DNA of 52,087 bases from assembly GCA_007376145.1 (NCBI GenBank), contig VMFP01000005.1, positions 1-52,087 on the forward strand, in the 5' to 3' direction. The notes beneath the pieces were generated by a model, which was not told where the DNA came from, made no database searches, and saw nothing but the letters and a program-made list of their open reading frames with translations. Shown in pieces: positions 33,371 through 42,356 of the stretch. Numbering within the stretch: the first letter of the stretch is position 1; every line of letters starts with the position of its first letter. This DNA is from Parcubacteria group bacterium Gr01-1014_38 (GTDB taxonomy: Bacteria > Patescibacteriota > Andersenbacteria > UBA10190 > CAIZMI01). The position numbers and the translations under genes were made by a program.

Positions 33371-35574
33371 CACCCTGCGTTTCTCTCGTCATCGTCACGC
33401 ACAATTCTGCTGCCGATCTTGAGCGCTGTCTCCTCGCTCTCCCGGATGCGGCGGGGGGCCTCCCGTTCGAGGTCATTGTGGTCGATACGGAGTCCACCGA
33501 CCACACCGTGGCGATCGCGCGGGCCAGCGCGCTGCCTTTGACCCTGGTGGAGCTGGACAATCGTGGGTTTGCGGCCGCGGCCAACCGTGGAGCAGCACAC
33601 GCGACTTGGGACCTCTTGCTCTTTTTGAACCCGGACACGGTTCTCCCCCCAAGCAGCGTTCCGCGGCTGACGTCACTCTGTCTGCAGGATCGGGTGGCCG
33701 CTGTCTCCGGCCTTCTCGTCAATACCGAGGAGAAGCCAGAACCGATCGGCGAACCGTTCCCCAGTCTGGGCTGGTATCTCCGCCGTCGGGTTCGTCCATC
33801 GGTATGTTCTCCTGCGCTCTCCCGACACCCGCAGAGCGTTCCGTTTCTTTCCGGCGCTGCGCTCCTTGTCCGGCGCGAACGATTCCGGCACGCGGGAGGC
33901 TTCCGCGAATCCTACTTCTTGTACTACGAAGATATCGATCTCTGTCGCCGTCTCCGTGCACACGGGGGAGTGCTCCTCGCGGACCCAAGGGTTCACATTC
34001 TCCATGCGGGGGGGCGCAGCGCGCCACTCAAGGAGCGACTTGCGCTATCCGACCGCGCGGAGGACGTGTACTTTTCCCTCCATCGCCCCCGCTGGGAAGG
34101 AGTCATACTCCGAGGGCTTCGACGCATCTTTCGCCTGTTTTCTCCACTCCCCCACCCGCTGGTCGTCATTCTCCCCCTCGCCGCAGTCTTCGGGGTCCTC
34201 CTTGGGCAGCGCGGGGATTTATCTCCTGGGATTCTGGGAGGGGCGCTCGCCGCAGCACTGCTCGTGCTTTCGGCGCGAGTTCCGGATGCGGGGGCTGCCC
34301 TCCTTCTCGGGAGTCTCCTCCCCGGGCAACTCCTTCGCATTCCGCTCGGCGCCGTTGCTGATCTCACCTTCACCGACGCTCTTCTCCCGTGGGTGACTGG
34401 AGGGTGGCTGTTGGCGTTTTGGCGGGTGTCTCTTCAGCGAACTCCTCATGGGGGCTCCCCCGTTTCTCCCAGGCTTCTTGGTGAGCGTTTTCCCGCCGGG
34501 GTCGTCGCCGTGCTCGTCGTTCTCGCCGCTGTGCTTCCCGGGCTGCTCCTTGCTGCCGAGCGGTTGCCTTGGGCGGATTGGATGATTGCCCTCGGGTACG
34601 CCGGCCGGATTCTCATCATTCTTCTTCTGCTGCCGCTTTCCGCACGCGTCCTGCGCCGGAAGCTGCTCATCCCCACGGGCGTGCTCCTGGTGGGAGTGGT
34701 CCTCGCCATCCTCGGGCTCCTCCAGTTCGCGGTCTTTTCCTTCTTGAGCCCATCGGCCGTGGTCGCGGCGACCTGCGGACGGATCCCCGTTCCCATCTGT
34801 CCCCTGACCGGGTGGGACCCCCACCCAGGGAGACTGTTCTCGACCTGGCTCGATCCGAACCTGCTCGGCGGATTTCTGGTGATGGCCCTGGCGGTGCTCG
34901 TCGCAGTACCGCCGACCACGCGGCGCACGACGCGGATCTTCCTTCTTGCGGCCGGAGCGCTTCTCGTCTTCGCCCTGGTGTTGACGAAATCACGGGCGTC
35001 CCTGTTTGCGCTCGCGGTGGTTGCGGGTTTCAGTCTGTTCTCCTTCCGCTCGTGGCGACGGTGGTTCCCGCTCGCGACCGCAGCGGCCGCCGGGCTCGCT
35101 CTCGTCCCCTCCTTTGTCGCCCGCATCCAGAATCTCAGCGCCACCGATCCAACGGTCTCCCTCCGCGTGCAGTCGTGGCAGCAAGCGCTCGAGCACTTTT
35201 TTCACTTCCCCCTGTTCGGAGTCGGCTACAACGCCTACGGGTTTGAGCAGCTGGCTGCGGGGAACATCGCGAGCCTCGCGCTCCACTCCCGCGCCGGAGC
35301 CGATAACTCGTTTATCACGCTGTTGGCGACCACCGGCACTTGGGGGATTATCCTCTTCTTCCTCCTCCTGAACGCGCTCGTCTGGGTACTCTTCTGGGAG
35401 ACCAGGGAATGGCGCCAAGGAGCACTGCCGGGGTTGGCACTTCTTGCCCTTAGCGGGATGCTCGCCCACGCCCAGTTCGTCCACAGCCTCGTGTACATCC
35501 ACCTCTTGCTCCCCCTTGTCCTTCTTCTTGGTGGGGCGTTGCGTCCTAGCGGGGATCGCTGGCGCGGTTCTTAA
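33367..35574 (+). CDS. fusion: GT2 glycosyltransferase + O-antigen ligase
   Basis: A 735-residue protein joining two functions. Residues 1 to about 245 are a GT2 domain: VSLVIVTHNSAADLERCL, LDNRGFAAAANRGAA, LLFLNPDTVLPPSS and SYFLYYEDIDLCRRLRAHGG. From about 260 to the end there are about 12 helices with the Wzy_C/O-antigen ligase loop (GRLFSTWLDPNLLGGFLVMA, LTKSRASLFAL, HFPLFGVGYNAYGFEQLAAG and a later ADNSFITLLATTG). There is no stop or frame change between the parts. The fusion would couple sugar addition and ligation or polymerisation, though the active sites face opposite sides of the membrane. Confidence 0.87.
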   Translation: MTPCVSLVIVTHNSAADLERCLLALPDAAGGLPFEVIVVDTESTDHTVAIARASALPLTLVELDNRGFAAAANRGAAHATWDLLLFLNPDTVLPPSSVPRLTSLCLQDRVAAVSGLLVNTEEKPEPIGEPFPSLGWYLRRRVRPSVCSPALSRHPQSVPFLSGAALLVRRERFRHAGGFRESYFLYYEDIDLCRRLRAHGGVLLADPRVHILHAGGRSAPLKERLALSDRAEDVYFSLHRPRWEGVILRGLRRIFRLFSPLPHPLVVILPLAAVFGVLLGQRGDLSPGILGGALAAALLVLSARVPDAGAALLLGSLLPGQLLRIPLGAVADLTFTDALLPWVTGGWLLAFWRVSLQRTPHGGSPVSPRLLGERFPAGVVAVLVVLAAVLPGLLLAAERLPWADWMIALGYAGRILIILLLLPLSARVLRRKLLIPTGVLLVGVVLAILGLLQFAVFSFLSPSAVVAATCGRIPVPICPLTGWDPHPGRLFSTWLDPNLLGGFLVMALAVLVAVPPTTRRTTRIFLLAAGALLVFALVLTKSRASLFALAVVAGFSLFSFRSWRRWFPLATAAAAGLALVPSFVARIQNLSATDPTVSLRVQSWQQALEHFFHFPLFGVGYNAYGFEQLAAGNIASLALHSRAGADNSFITLLATTGTWGIILFFLLLNALVWVLFWETREWRQGALPGLALLALSGMLAHAQFVHSLVYIHLLLPLVLLLGGALRPSGDRWRGS

Positions 35575-35586
35575 GAATCACCCAGC

Positions 35587-36870
35587 GTGACGGTTCCCCT
35601 CTGGACCTTCGGTCCCTTCCTCGCCGCGGCCGTCCTGCTCGCCTTCTGGCGGCCCAAGGTCGCGCTCCTTCTTCCCCTCGTGTTCCACGCGGGGTATCTC
35701 CTCCGCTCCCACCTGCTTCTCGGAGGGGTCGAGCTCCCCACGACACTCTTAGAACTCTTGATTGGCGTCGCCGTGGTCACCGGTGTGATCCACTGGCGTG
35801 CCGGGATTCCTGGTGCGCTTCGCGTGCTCCCGCGTTCTCTCCTTCTGTTCACCATCATCTTCGCGGCTTCGGCCACCATTTCCGCCGCGATTGCTCCGCA
35901 TCCAAGGACGGCCTGGGGGCAGTGGAAAGCCTTCGTCGCTGAACCGCTCGCGTACGCGGTGGTGCTTCTTCCTCTCCTGCGGACCGCAGAGGGTCGGACC
36001 GCAGTGGCGCGTGCTCTCCTCTGGGGAGGGGTGGTCTCCGCAGGGCTCTCCCTCGCGGTGGGAACCCGTACTGCGGACTTCAGCCGCCTCCGCGGCATCT
36101 ACGATGTCCCGAACTCCCTCGCCTTGGTGCTTGCGCCGCTCATCGCCTTTGCCACCGTTTTCGCCTCCCAGTCCTCTCCCCCCGCCGGTCGCCGCCTGTC
36201 GCGGGTCTCTCTCGCCCTCTTCCTGCCGACTCTGTTCTTCACCCAGTCTCTCGGCGGAGTACTCGCGGCGGCCGTCGGTGCTTGTGCGGTACTCCGGCGT
36301 CGGCGTCGGTGGCTGATACTCGTGTTCTTTCTCCTTCTACTCGCGATCGCGATCCAGTTTGGCACGGGGAAATTCAGGCACGCGGTCGCCGTCGATTCGC
36401 CATTTCGGGCCCGACTCCAGATTTGGCACGTGTCGCTCGCCCTCATCCGCGATCATCCAGTACTCGGCACTGGCCTCGGCACCTTCGAGCCAGTCTATCA
36501 AGCCCAACTTCACGATCTGCTTTCGCGCTCGTCTGTCCCTGGGATTCTGCGCCCCACATCCCTGGAATGGGTCGTTCGCGATCCTCATAACATTGTCCTC
36601 TCGCTTTGGTTGAATACTGGCCTCCTCGGGCTGTTGTCCATGATGGCACTCGTCGCCTTTTCGCTCTTTCAGGCGCATTTCACCCCACATCGTTTTTCTC
36701 CCCTGTTGGCCGCTTCGGGAGCAGCACTCCTCGCATTGCTCGTCTTCGGTCTCGTGGATACCCCCTTCTGGAAAAACGATCTTTCCGTTCTGTGGTGGGT
36801 CTATCTCCTCGCCGCCGCATCTCCGGGGAACGCCGGGTCTGCCGTCGTGCCTCGCACGGCCCCCGGCTGA
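35587..36870 (+). CDS. second O-antigen ligase/polymerase-like protein
   Basis: A 427-residue membrane protein of about 11-12 helices with the Wzy_C signature: LRGIYDVPNSLALVLAPLIA, a periplasmic loop beginning FRARLQIWHVSLALIRDHPVLGTGLGTFE, and RDPHNIVLSLWLNTGLLGLL (conserved His). It starts at GTG 35587, 12 bases after the fusion gene. It could be the polymerase while the fusion is the ligase, or the reverse. Its last 70 bases overlap the convergent VirB2-like gene. Confidence 0.85.
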   Translation: MTVPLWTFGPFLAAAVLLAFWRPKVALLLPLVFHAGYLLRSHLLLGGVELPTTLLELLIGVAVVTGVIHWRAGIPGALRVLPRSLLLFTIIFAASATISAAIAPHPRTAWGQWKAFVAEPLAYAVVLLPLLRTAEGRTAVARALLWGGVVSAGLSLAVGTRTADFSRLRGIYDVPNSLALVLAPLIAFATVFASQSSPPAGRRLSRVSLALFLPTLFFTQSLGGVLAAAVGACAVLRRRRRWLILVFFLLLLAIAIQFGTGKFRHAVAVDSPFRARLQIWHVSLALIRDHPVLGTGLGTFEPVYQAQLHDLLSRSSVPGILRPTSLEWVVRDPHNIVLSLWLNTGLLGLLSMMALVAFSLFQAHFTPHRFSPLLAASGAALLALLVFGLVDTPFWKNDLSVLWWVYLLAAASPGNAGSAVVPRTAPG

Positions 36871-37220
36871 GGATCCCGGAGTTCTTTTGCGAACTGCGGG
36901 CTGATGGTATTGAGGATGACCCAGGCGAGGAGCCCGAGGATGAGCCCCATGAGCGAGCGGGTGATGTACTCTTTCCCCGTCTTGGCCATCTCGGCGTTGC
37001 CTGCCGCGATGAAGTACATGTACGCCCCGATGGCGATGTAGATGGCGGCGGCGAGAACGATCAGGACAATACCAAACCTGAACAGTTGATTTACCAGTTC
37101 CCCAATTGTCCGGGCGGGAAAGGGCTGATCGAGATTCTGCGCATATGTGACAGAGGCAATGATCAAGATCAGCACTCCTCCGAGAAGCGGCAACCATCGC
37201 GTGCGTCGAGTGCTCTTCAT
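36801..37220 (-). CDS. VirB2/TrbC-like pilin
   Basis: A 139-residue protein with a signal peptide (about 10-27, cleavage near TYAQ) and two long helices (about 45-70 and 92-112) joined by a short polar turn (AGNAEMAKTGKEY), the layout of VirB2/TrbC conjugative pilins. It lies 12 bases after virB4 as last gene of the secretion operon. Its 3' end overlaps the O-antigen ligase gene by 70 bases in convergent orientation. Confidence 0.8.
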   Translation of the reverse strand: MKSTRRTRWLPLLGGVLILIIASVTYAQNLDQPFPARTIGELVNQLFRFGIVLIVLAAAIYIAIGAYMYFIAAGNAEMAKTGKEYITRSLMGLILGLLAWVILNTISPQFAKELRDPQPGAVRGTTADPAFPGDAAARR

Positions 37221-37232
37221 TATTGCTCTCGC

Positions 37233-39086
37233 TCAGCCGGGCTCGCTCGGCGCAGGCGGTGCAACCTCGCGTGTCTCCATCTCTTTTCGTGCCGCCTCGA
37301 TTTCCAGGACTTGCCGGGGGTCGCTCGTGATGATCTGGTCTTCGGCGTAGCTCGCCACGACTTTGATCGCGACGTGCTTTAAGCCTGCAAAGAACAGGCC
37401 TTCTCCGACGTCGCTCTCGAGGAGGAGGTATTTCTCCCCCTCGGTGAGGTAGAAGGTATCCGCGATGAGATCAATCGCCGCGGGGGATTGCCGGAGGAGA
37501 AACTGGATGGACGAGTTCGTGACGATGGGTTTCCCGTACCGGGAGGTGAGGAAGTCCGTCACGTCCTGCGTGATGGTGGTGACGCCGAGGTAGTACTTCC
37601 GGGCGCGTTTGGCGATGCCGAAAAGGAACTGCGCGGACTCCTCGTGCTGCATCAAGACCCACGCTTCGTCAATAACGAGAACCCGCTTCTTTAAACTGGC
37701 GCGGATCTTCTTCCAGATGTACGCGAGAACCACGTACATGGCCATCGGGCGAAGCTGTTCCTCCATGTCGCGGAGGTTGAAGACCACGAGCTGCGTGGTT
37801 GTGTCGATGTTCGTGGGTTTGTTGAACACCCCGGCGTATGTTCCCGTGACGAACTGCTGGAGACGGAGCGCGAGATTCCGCCCGCCCGCCATGTCCTTCA
37901 GGATATTGTAGAAATCCTCGAGCGTCGGCGGCTCGCGGTTCCACTCCTTCGTCGCGGGGGTGATGTCTTTCAACGCGTACGTCTGCCAGATCGCTTCATC
38001 CGCGATGCTCTTCTCTTCCGCCGAGAGCCCGTCCGCCATAATCGCGATGAGCCCCGTCAGATGCGTGACCTGCTCCCGGAGCACGTCCTCCGGATTGTCG
38101 TCTTCCCGGAGCGGCGGGAGATCGAAGGGGTTGATGCGGTGCTCGGAAGCCGTGCTGATCCGGAGGAAGGTGCCGCCGGTCGCTTGGGCGAGGTAGCGGT
38201 ACTCGTTCTCCGGGTCAATGACGATCACCTCGGTGCCGAACATCATGCTCCGGAGGATTTCGAGCTTCACGGTGTAGCTTTTCCCGGCGCCGGACTTCGC
38301 GAAGATCACCGTATTCGCGTTCTCGAGCGAGAAGCGGTCAAAGATGATCAAGGAGTTGTTGTGCCGGTTAATGCCGTACAAGATTCCCGTATCGGAGGTG
38401 AGGTCGCTACTGACGAAAGGGAAAGCCGTGGAGAGCGGCGCGGTGTTCATGTTGGTCCCAACTTGGAGGACGTCGTGCCCGAGGGGGAGCGTGCTGATGA
38501 ATCCCTGCTCCATTTGGTAGATCGCCGGTTTCACATAGATGAGCTTCCCTTCGAGGAGCGATTCGATTCGTCCAATCGTGTCGTCGAGCTCCTTCTTCTC
38601 CCGCCCGTGGATGGTGAAGTAGAGACCGAGGCGGAAGAACCGCTCCGTTCCTTGCGTGAGCCGGTCGCGGAGTTCCTCAATGTCCTGGTACGCGGTTTCC
38701 AGAAGCGGGTCCCGCGCCTGTCCTTTCTCCTGCGCCATCGCGATGCTTGCCTGCACCTGCGCCACCTTCTTTTTTAGGTTTTTGAGAATGACCGCCGACT
38801 CAAGCGGATAGACGAAGAGCGCGATGTCGAGCTCGGTGTCGAGGTTGATGAGGGGCGCGAGCCAGGGCGAGGCGAGGTACCGGGGGTACGTGAATGCGAA
38901 GAGCGTCCCGATGTACTCCCCGGAGAGTTCCAGATGACGTGGGGTGATGCGGAGCGCGGCGGGCGCGAGGAGGTCGCGCAGGGTCGTCACCCCTTCCCGA
39001 AATTGTTTCTCGGCCGTGGCGATTTCCCGCTTGAGCTCTCGCCCTTGCGGGGTTTCCGTGGTTTTCTTCCGTCCAAAGAGAGCCAT
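37233..39086 (-). CDS. virB4: VirB4-type secretion ATPase
   Basis: A 617-residue VirB4/TraC-type ATPase that energises pilus assembly and substrate transfer at the inner membrane. Walker A FAKSGAGKSYTVK lies just before the middle; Walker B is RVLVIDEAWVLM. NPFDLPPLRE, typical of these proteins, follows the P-loop. ATG 39086 (MALFGRKK) is preferred because AGAGGGA precedes it; an upstream ATG at 39101 overlaps the previous stop. Together with the upstream TraC-like protein it covers the functions of a full-length VirB4. Confidence 0.94.
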   Translation of the reverse strand: MALFGRKKTTETPQGRELKREIATAEKQFREGVTTLRDLLAPAALRITPRHLELSGEYIGTLFAFTYPRYLASPWLAPLINLDTELDIALFVYPLESAVILKNLKKKVAQVQASIAMAQEKGQARDPLLETAYQDIEELRDRLTQGTERFFRLGLYFTIHGREKKELDDTIGRIESLLEGKLIYVKPAIYQMEQGFISTLPLGHDVLQVGTNMNTAPLSTAFPFVSSDLTSDTGILYGINRHNNSLIIFDRFSLENANTVIFAKSGAGKSYTVKLEILRSMMFGTEVIVIDPENEYRYLAQATGGTFLRISTASEHRINPFDLPPLREDDNPEDVLREQVTHLTGLIAIMADGLSAEEKSIADEAIWQTYALKDITPATKEWNREPPTLEDFYNILKDMAGGRNLALRLQQFVTGTYAGVFNKPTNIDTTTQLVVFNLRDMEEQLRPMAMYVVLAYIWKKIRASLKKRVLVIDEAWVLMQHEESAQFLFGIAKRARKYYLGVTTITQDVTDFLTSRYGKPIVTNSSIQFLLRQSPAAIDLIADTFYLTEGEKYLLLESDVGEGLFFAGLKHVAIKVVASYAEDQIITSDPRQVLEIEAARKEMETREVAPPAPSEPG

Positions 39087-39097
39087 GGCGTTCCCTC

Positions 39098-39913
39098 TCA
39101 TTCTTCCCGCCCCCGCCGTGCGCGGTACTGCGTCTCGGCTTCCTCCGCGCTTGGTGGCGTCACCGTGAGGTAGCGGAATCGGTCCATGTCCTCCGGAGCT
39201 GGCGGAGCTTCGGCGAGCGCCTCCGGCGCGATGTCCTCGACGTTCAGGTCTTCCACCGGAGGCAGGTGCTGGTTCCGGGCGGTGTCCGGGTTGTACAGGG
39301 TATAGAAGAGCTCGATGATTTCCTGGGTGTTCAGGGGCGCGAGGCGCACCCCGATGCCGCGGAGGTTTGCGGAGACCTGGTCAACCCGCTGCCAGAGCTG
39401 GTCCTTGTAGCGGGAGAACTCGGTCGGCGTGAGCGGAGCAAGCCCGCCGCGGACTCGCATCCCCTTGAGGAATTTCGTCATCGCGCGTTCCTCCGTCGCC
39501 GCGAAAGGCGCAAAGGGAATGACGATGTAGAAGGTCTTCGTCATGACGTTCGAGACTTTCACGAGTTCCTTGATGTACTCGCGGTACTCCTGGAGCTGGA
39601 TTTTCATGAGTTCGCTCTGCTGGAGGTCCTCCAGGCGGTCGAGCTCCTGCAAGTACGGGGTGAGGTCAATCCGCCGCGAGGTGACGAGGATCTGCATCGG
39701 AAAATCCAGGCTGTTCAGCGTGTCCTGGAAGCCGTAGATGATGGCGTTCTGCTCCTCTTCGCTCTTGAGGGCGAAGTTCACGCTGCTCGCCATAAGGATA
39801 GCGCGGAACGAGCCGTCGCGGAGGATGACCACGCCGTCCCGGATCTCCGCGATGTCCAGGTACTGCTGTGCGGAGTGCTTCGTCCGGCGTCTCTGGGTGA
39901 GCTGGTTGGCCAT
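39098..39913 (-). CDS. TraC-like protein (VirB4 N-terminal-type component)
   Basis: A 271-residue soluble protein matching the TraC-like domain proteins found beside PrgI and VirB4 in Patescibacteria. It starts TQRRRTKHSAQQYLDIAEI and contains GSFRAILMASSVNFALKSEE and RRIDLTPYLQELDRLE. It resembles the N-terminal non-ATPase half of VirB4. It lies three bases after prgI and directly before virB4, so the three are one operon. Confidence 0.85.
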   Translation of the reverse strand: MANQLTQRRRTKHSAQQYLDIAEIRDGVVILRDGSFRAILMASSVNFALKSEEEQNAIIYGFQDTLNSLDFPMQILVTSRRIDLTPYLQELDRLEDLQQSELMKIQLQEYREYIKELVKVSNVMTKTFYIVIPFAPFAATEERAMTKFLKGMRVRGGLAPLTPTEFSRYKDQLWQRVDQVSANLRGIGVRLAPLNTQEIIELFYTLYNPDTARNQHLPPVEDLNVEDIAPEALAEAPPAPEDMDRFRYLTVTPPSAEEAETQYRARRGREE

Positions 39914-39915
39914 CG

Positions 39916-40392
39916 CTAGGCGCGTTCAAATCCTGCTGGCGCTGGCAGGTCTTCCTCCACCACTTTCCCCGAGGTGTCGAGGATGCGCGCGAGTTGCTGA
40001 ATGCGGCTCTCCGCCGCCGCTCCCACGCGTTCCAGCGAGCGGACCCCCCGCCGGGCGAGTGCGGTCTCCACCGCCGTGATCGAGGAGATGCGAATTTTGG
40101 GGGTTTCTCCCCGGCGCTCCCAGAGAAAGAGCTTCCCCGTCAAGACGTAGTGGAGGACGGCGTACAGGAACCAGACAAACGACCGACCGTTCACTTTGTA
40201 GAACGCGAGAAGGAGGAAAAAGATGGTAATCGGGATGATGAGCGCGACGAAGACGGGAAGGGGGAACGCGACATAGAGCGCCGCCCCAATGAGCGCGTTC
40301 ACGACGAACATCAGGAACTGCTTGGCGGTGAGCGGCCCGAAGATTTTATCTTCAACGTCCACGAATTGGGGCACTTGGAACTGAAGCGACAT
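39916..40392 (-). CDS. PrgI/VirB3-like inner membrane protein
   Basis: A 158-residue PrgI-family protein with the N-terminal QFQVPQFVDVEDKIFGPLTAKQFL and two helices (about 28-45 and 48-65), equivalent in position to VirB3. A soluble C-terminal tail of about 70 residues follows. It heads the prgI-traC-virB4-virB2 unit. A MITE-like element sits 70 bases upstream, between it and the PIN toxin. Confidence 0.88.
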   Translation of the reverse strand: MSLQFQVPQFVDVEDKIFGPLTAKQFLMFVVNALIGAALYVAFPLPVFVALIIPITIFFLLLAFYKVNGRSFVWFLYAVLHYVLTGKLFLWERRGETPKIRISSITAVETALARRGVRSLERVGAAAESRIQQLARILDTSGKVVEEDLPAPAGFERA

Positions 40393-40458
40393 TCGTGTGT
40401 CTGTATAAACCCTAGAATACCATACCAGAGCGATTGGCCGTCGAGCGGGCTGGAGCCC

Positions 40459-40628
40459 ATCTCAAAAACTCCTTTCGTGTCATCCTGAGGCCGAAGGCCG
40501 AAGGATCTCGCGCGGAGGTCCTTCGCTTCGCTCAGGACGACACCTTGAGTGTTGGATGCTTCGCGGAGTTTACCTTGAGCAAAGTCGAAGGGCTCCGAAT
40601 GACCAGGGTGGGAGGAAGTTTTTGAGAT
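40459..40628. mobile_element. MITE-like palindromic element
   Basis: The element is bounded by a perfect 12-bp inverted repeat, ATCTCAAAAACT (40459-40470) and AGTTTTTGAGAT (40617-40628). Inside, GTGTCATCCTGAGG and CGAAGGATCT pair with AGGTCCTTCG and CTCAGGACGACAC, forming a long imperfect stem. No transposase is encoded, so any movement would need an enzyme from elsewhere. Confidence 0.65.
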
Positions 40629-40670
40629 TGGTTCTAAAAAAAGAACCGAGCGAGCGTATTCCTCTCGCCC

Positions 40671-41114
40671 TCAAGACTCTTCAGAACGACGAAGGAGTCG
40701 GAGCACGGATCCAGGATCGAGAATCTGAACCGCGCCTGCGGCGCGGTGGACAGTAGGGGGAGAGAAATCCGTATCGAGGGTAACGAGGGCATCGGCACGA
40801 TTGTGTACCGCTGCGGCGAGGACCGGCGCATCTTTCTTGTTGATCACGCGCGCGAATCTCCGCACGACTCTCGGTGGCGGATCGGGGACGATACGCGGGC
40901 GCACTCCCACGAGGAGCTCGTAAAACTTTTGGAGCGCCTCCGTGCCCAATTTCTCGCGAATATTCCTCTCTGCTTCAGCGATGACGCGCCGCGAGGCCAC
41001 CGCGGTCAGGAATCCTCGCGCGCACAGCGTGAGGAGCGTGCCCGAGCCGCCCGCCGGTCGTCCCACCGCAGCGACGAAGATGTTTGCATCGAGAAAGATA
41101 CGGGAGACCTTCAC
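40671..41114 (-). CDS. PIN-domain toxin-like ribonuclease
   Basis: A 147-residue PIN-domain protein of the VapC-like type, which cleaves RNA. The acidic residues are in place: IFLDANIF (Asp8), VIAEAERNI (Glu), NKKDAPVLAAA (Asp) and LVTLDTDF (Asp). It overlaps the upstream antitoxin by ATGA (41111-41114), a standard toxin-antitoxin arrangement. It is inserted between secretion genes. Confidence 0.85.
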   Translation of the reverse strand: MKVSRIFLDANIFVAAVGRPAGGSGTLLTLCARGFLTAVASRRVIAEAERNIREKLGTEALQKFYELLVGVRPRIVPDPPPRVVRRFARVINKKDAPVLAAAVHNRADALVTLDTDFSPPTVHRAAGAVQILDPGSVLRLLRRSEES

Positions 41115-41377
41115 CGTCGGCGCGGTTTGGCCTGAAGTGCCCAGGAGCGCAGATCGGCCGGGACGGCATCACGCCGGAACATATCCTGGAGCTCCTTGTC
41201 CGTATAGCGTTCGGTATCCGCATCAGCGATGTAGGTTTGATAGTCCTCCAAGGGGATGAGCACGGCCATATCCTTCCTTCCTCGGCGCACAAGAATCCGC
41301 TCTTTCCGGTAGAAGATTTGGTTGAGAATGTCGCCGGCCCTCCGGCGGAACTCGAGCATGGTTACAATCCTATTCAT
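41111..41377 (-). CDS. Phd/YefM-type antitoxin
   Basis: An 88-residue antitoxin. The N-terminal DNA-binding part has VTMLEFRRRAGDILNQIFYR and ILVRRGRKDMAVLIPLEDYQ, as in Phd/YefM; the charged C-terminus would wrap the toxin. It has its own promoter, with the -10 so close that the message should be leaderless. It is translationally coupled to the PIN toxin. Confidence 0.83.
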   Translation of the reverse strand: MNRIVTMLEFRRRAGDILNQIFYRKERILVRRGRKDMAVLIPLEDYQTYIADADTERYTDKELQDMFRRDAVPADLRSWALQAKPRRR

Positions 41378-41383
41378 ATAGCA

Positions 41384-41412
41384 ACTCTATGATCTGCTAG
41401 AGTCCGAGTCAA
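41384..41412 (-). promoter_or_regulatory. promoter of the Phd-PIN module
   Basis: On the minus strand TTGACT (41407-41412), 17-base spacer, TAGAGT (41384-41389). The antitoxin ATG begins at 41377, about where transcription should start. Confidence 0.6.
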
Positions 41413-42350
41413 GGAGGCGTCGGCAGCGGCCCGTGGGCGCCGCCTCCCGGTGGCCGGGCGGGGAGCGTCGGGGCGGGCGGGGGCGGCGGCGGAGGCCCCG
41501 GGGGCGGCGGCGGAGGCGACAGGCGCTCCAGAGGAACGCCCGGGGGCATCTGCGGATTTCCGGCGGGTCTCGGCGCGCTCGGCGGAGGGGCAACGCGGGG
41601 CGGTCCCCACTTCGCTCCTCCCGGAGCTACGCGGGGCGGGGGCGGCAGCCGGGACGGGATTGCTCCGTTCCGTAAGTCCACGACTCGGGGAGGGGCCGCC
41701 TGCGGGGGTGCTGCGGGCGCGGCGGGTGGAGGAGTCGCTGGCGGGGGAGCTGCTGGCGCCGGCGGCGTTACATCCACCCTCGCTGCCTGCCCGCCCCGCG
41801 TAGCTTCAGCGGAGTGGGGCTCACTGCCCTGCCCCGCGAAGTCCAAAGGACGAAGTGGGGCGCCGGTTGCCTCGTCCGTGGTCATTCCTACTGCCTGCTC
41901 TGTCCCGCGAAGCCCCGTGGGCGGAGTGGGGTGCCCACTGCCTACTGCCTGCCGTCCGTGCTTCTTCTCGTACACCTGCGCGATCTGAAAGTAGTGCGCT
42001 GTGATAAATTCTTTCGTGAGGCGCGCGCCAAGGGCATGGGCTGTTTCCGGAGAAGTACCCGCGCGTCGCTGGATCGCTTGGCTTAATTCCCGCGCGCTCA
42101 TTTCGCCGAGGAGAATGTCCCGAAGCATTCTGCTGATTTCTCGGATTTGATCGAGGGAAAGCCGAAACTCGCTCGTACCAATCGTCCACAGGTGTTGCGC
42201 GGTTTCCTTAGCTGTGAGTAGTTGTCGAAGATTCTCGGGGAGAGAGGGAGGGATTGGCGGCGAGGAGTTGGGCGTACCGCGATCAACCGCAGCCGGACTC
42301 GCGTTGAAATACACGACGAGTTCATCCAACTCGGTTTCTGAAGGGGTCAT
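41409..42350 (-). CDS. hypothetical protein with polyproline tail
   Basis: A 313-residue protein. The N-terminal half (about 40-135) is a soluble helical domain with LRQLLTAKETAQHLWTIGT and LRDILLGEMSARELSQAIQR. From about 140 on it is Pro/Ala/Gly-rich, ending in runs such as SPPPPPPGPPPPPPPAP. It lies six bases after the VirB6-like gene and should belong to the secretion operon. Translation of the tail would be expected to need EF-P-type rescue. I do not recognise the helical domain. Confidence 0.7.
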   Translation of the reverse strand: MTPSETELDELVVYFNASPAAVDRGTPNSSPPIPPSLPENLRQLLTAKETAQHLWTIGTSEFRLSLDQIREISRMLRDILLGEMSARELSQAIQRRAGTSPETAHALGARLTKEFITAHYFQIAQVYEKKHGRQAVGSGHPTPPTGLRGTEQAVGMTTDEATGAPLRPLDFAGQGSEPHSAEATRGGQAARVDVTPPAPAAPPPATPPPAAPAAPPQAAPPRVVDLRNGAIPSRLPPPPRVAPGGAKWGPPRVAPPPSAPRPAGNPQMPPGVPLERLSPPPPPPGPPPPPPPAPTLPARPPGGGAHGPLPTPP

Positions 42351-42356
42351 GTTCGA

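Noticed and set aside
37233-39913. TraC-like and VirB4 genes as one frameshifted gene
   Set aside because: Each has its own start and ribosome site, and separate TraC-like proteins beside VirB4 are known from Patescibacteria, so two genes are more likely than a broken one.
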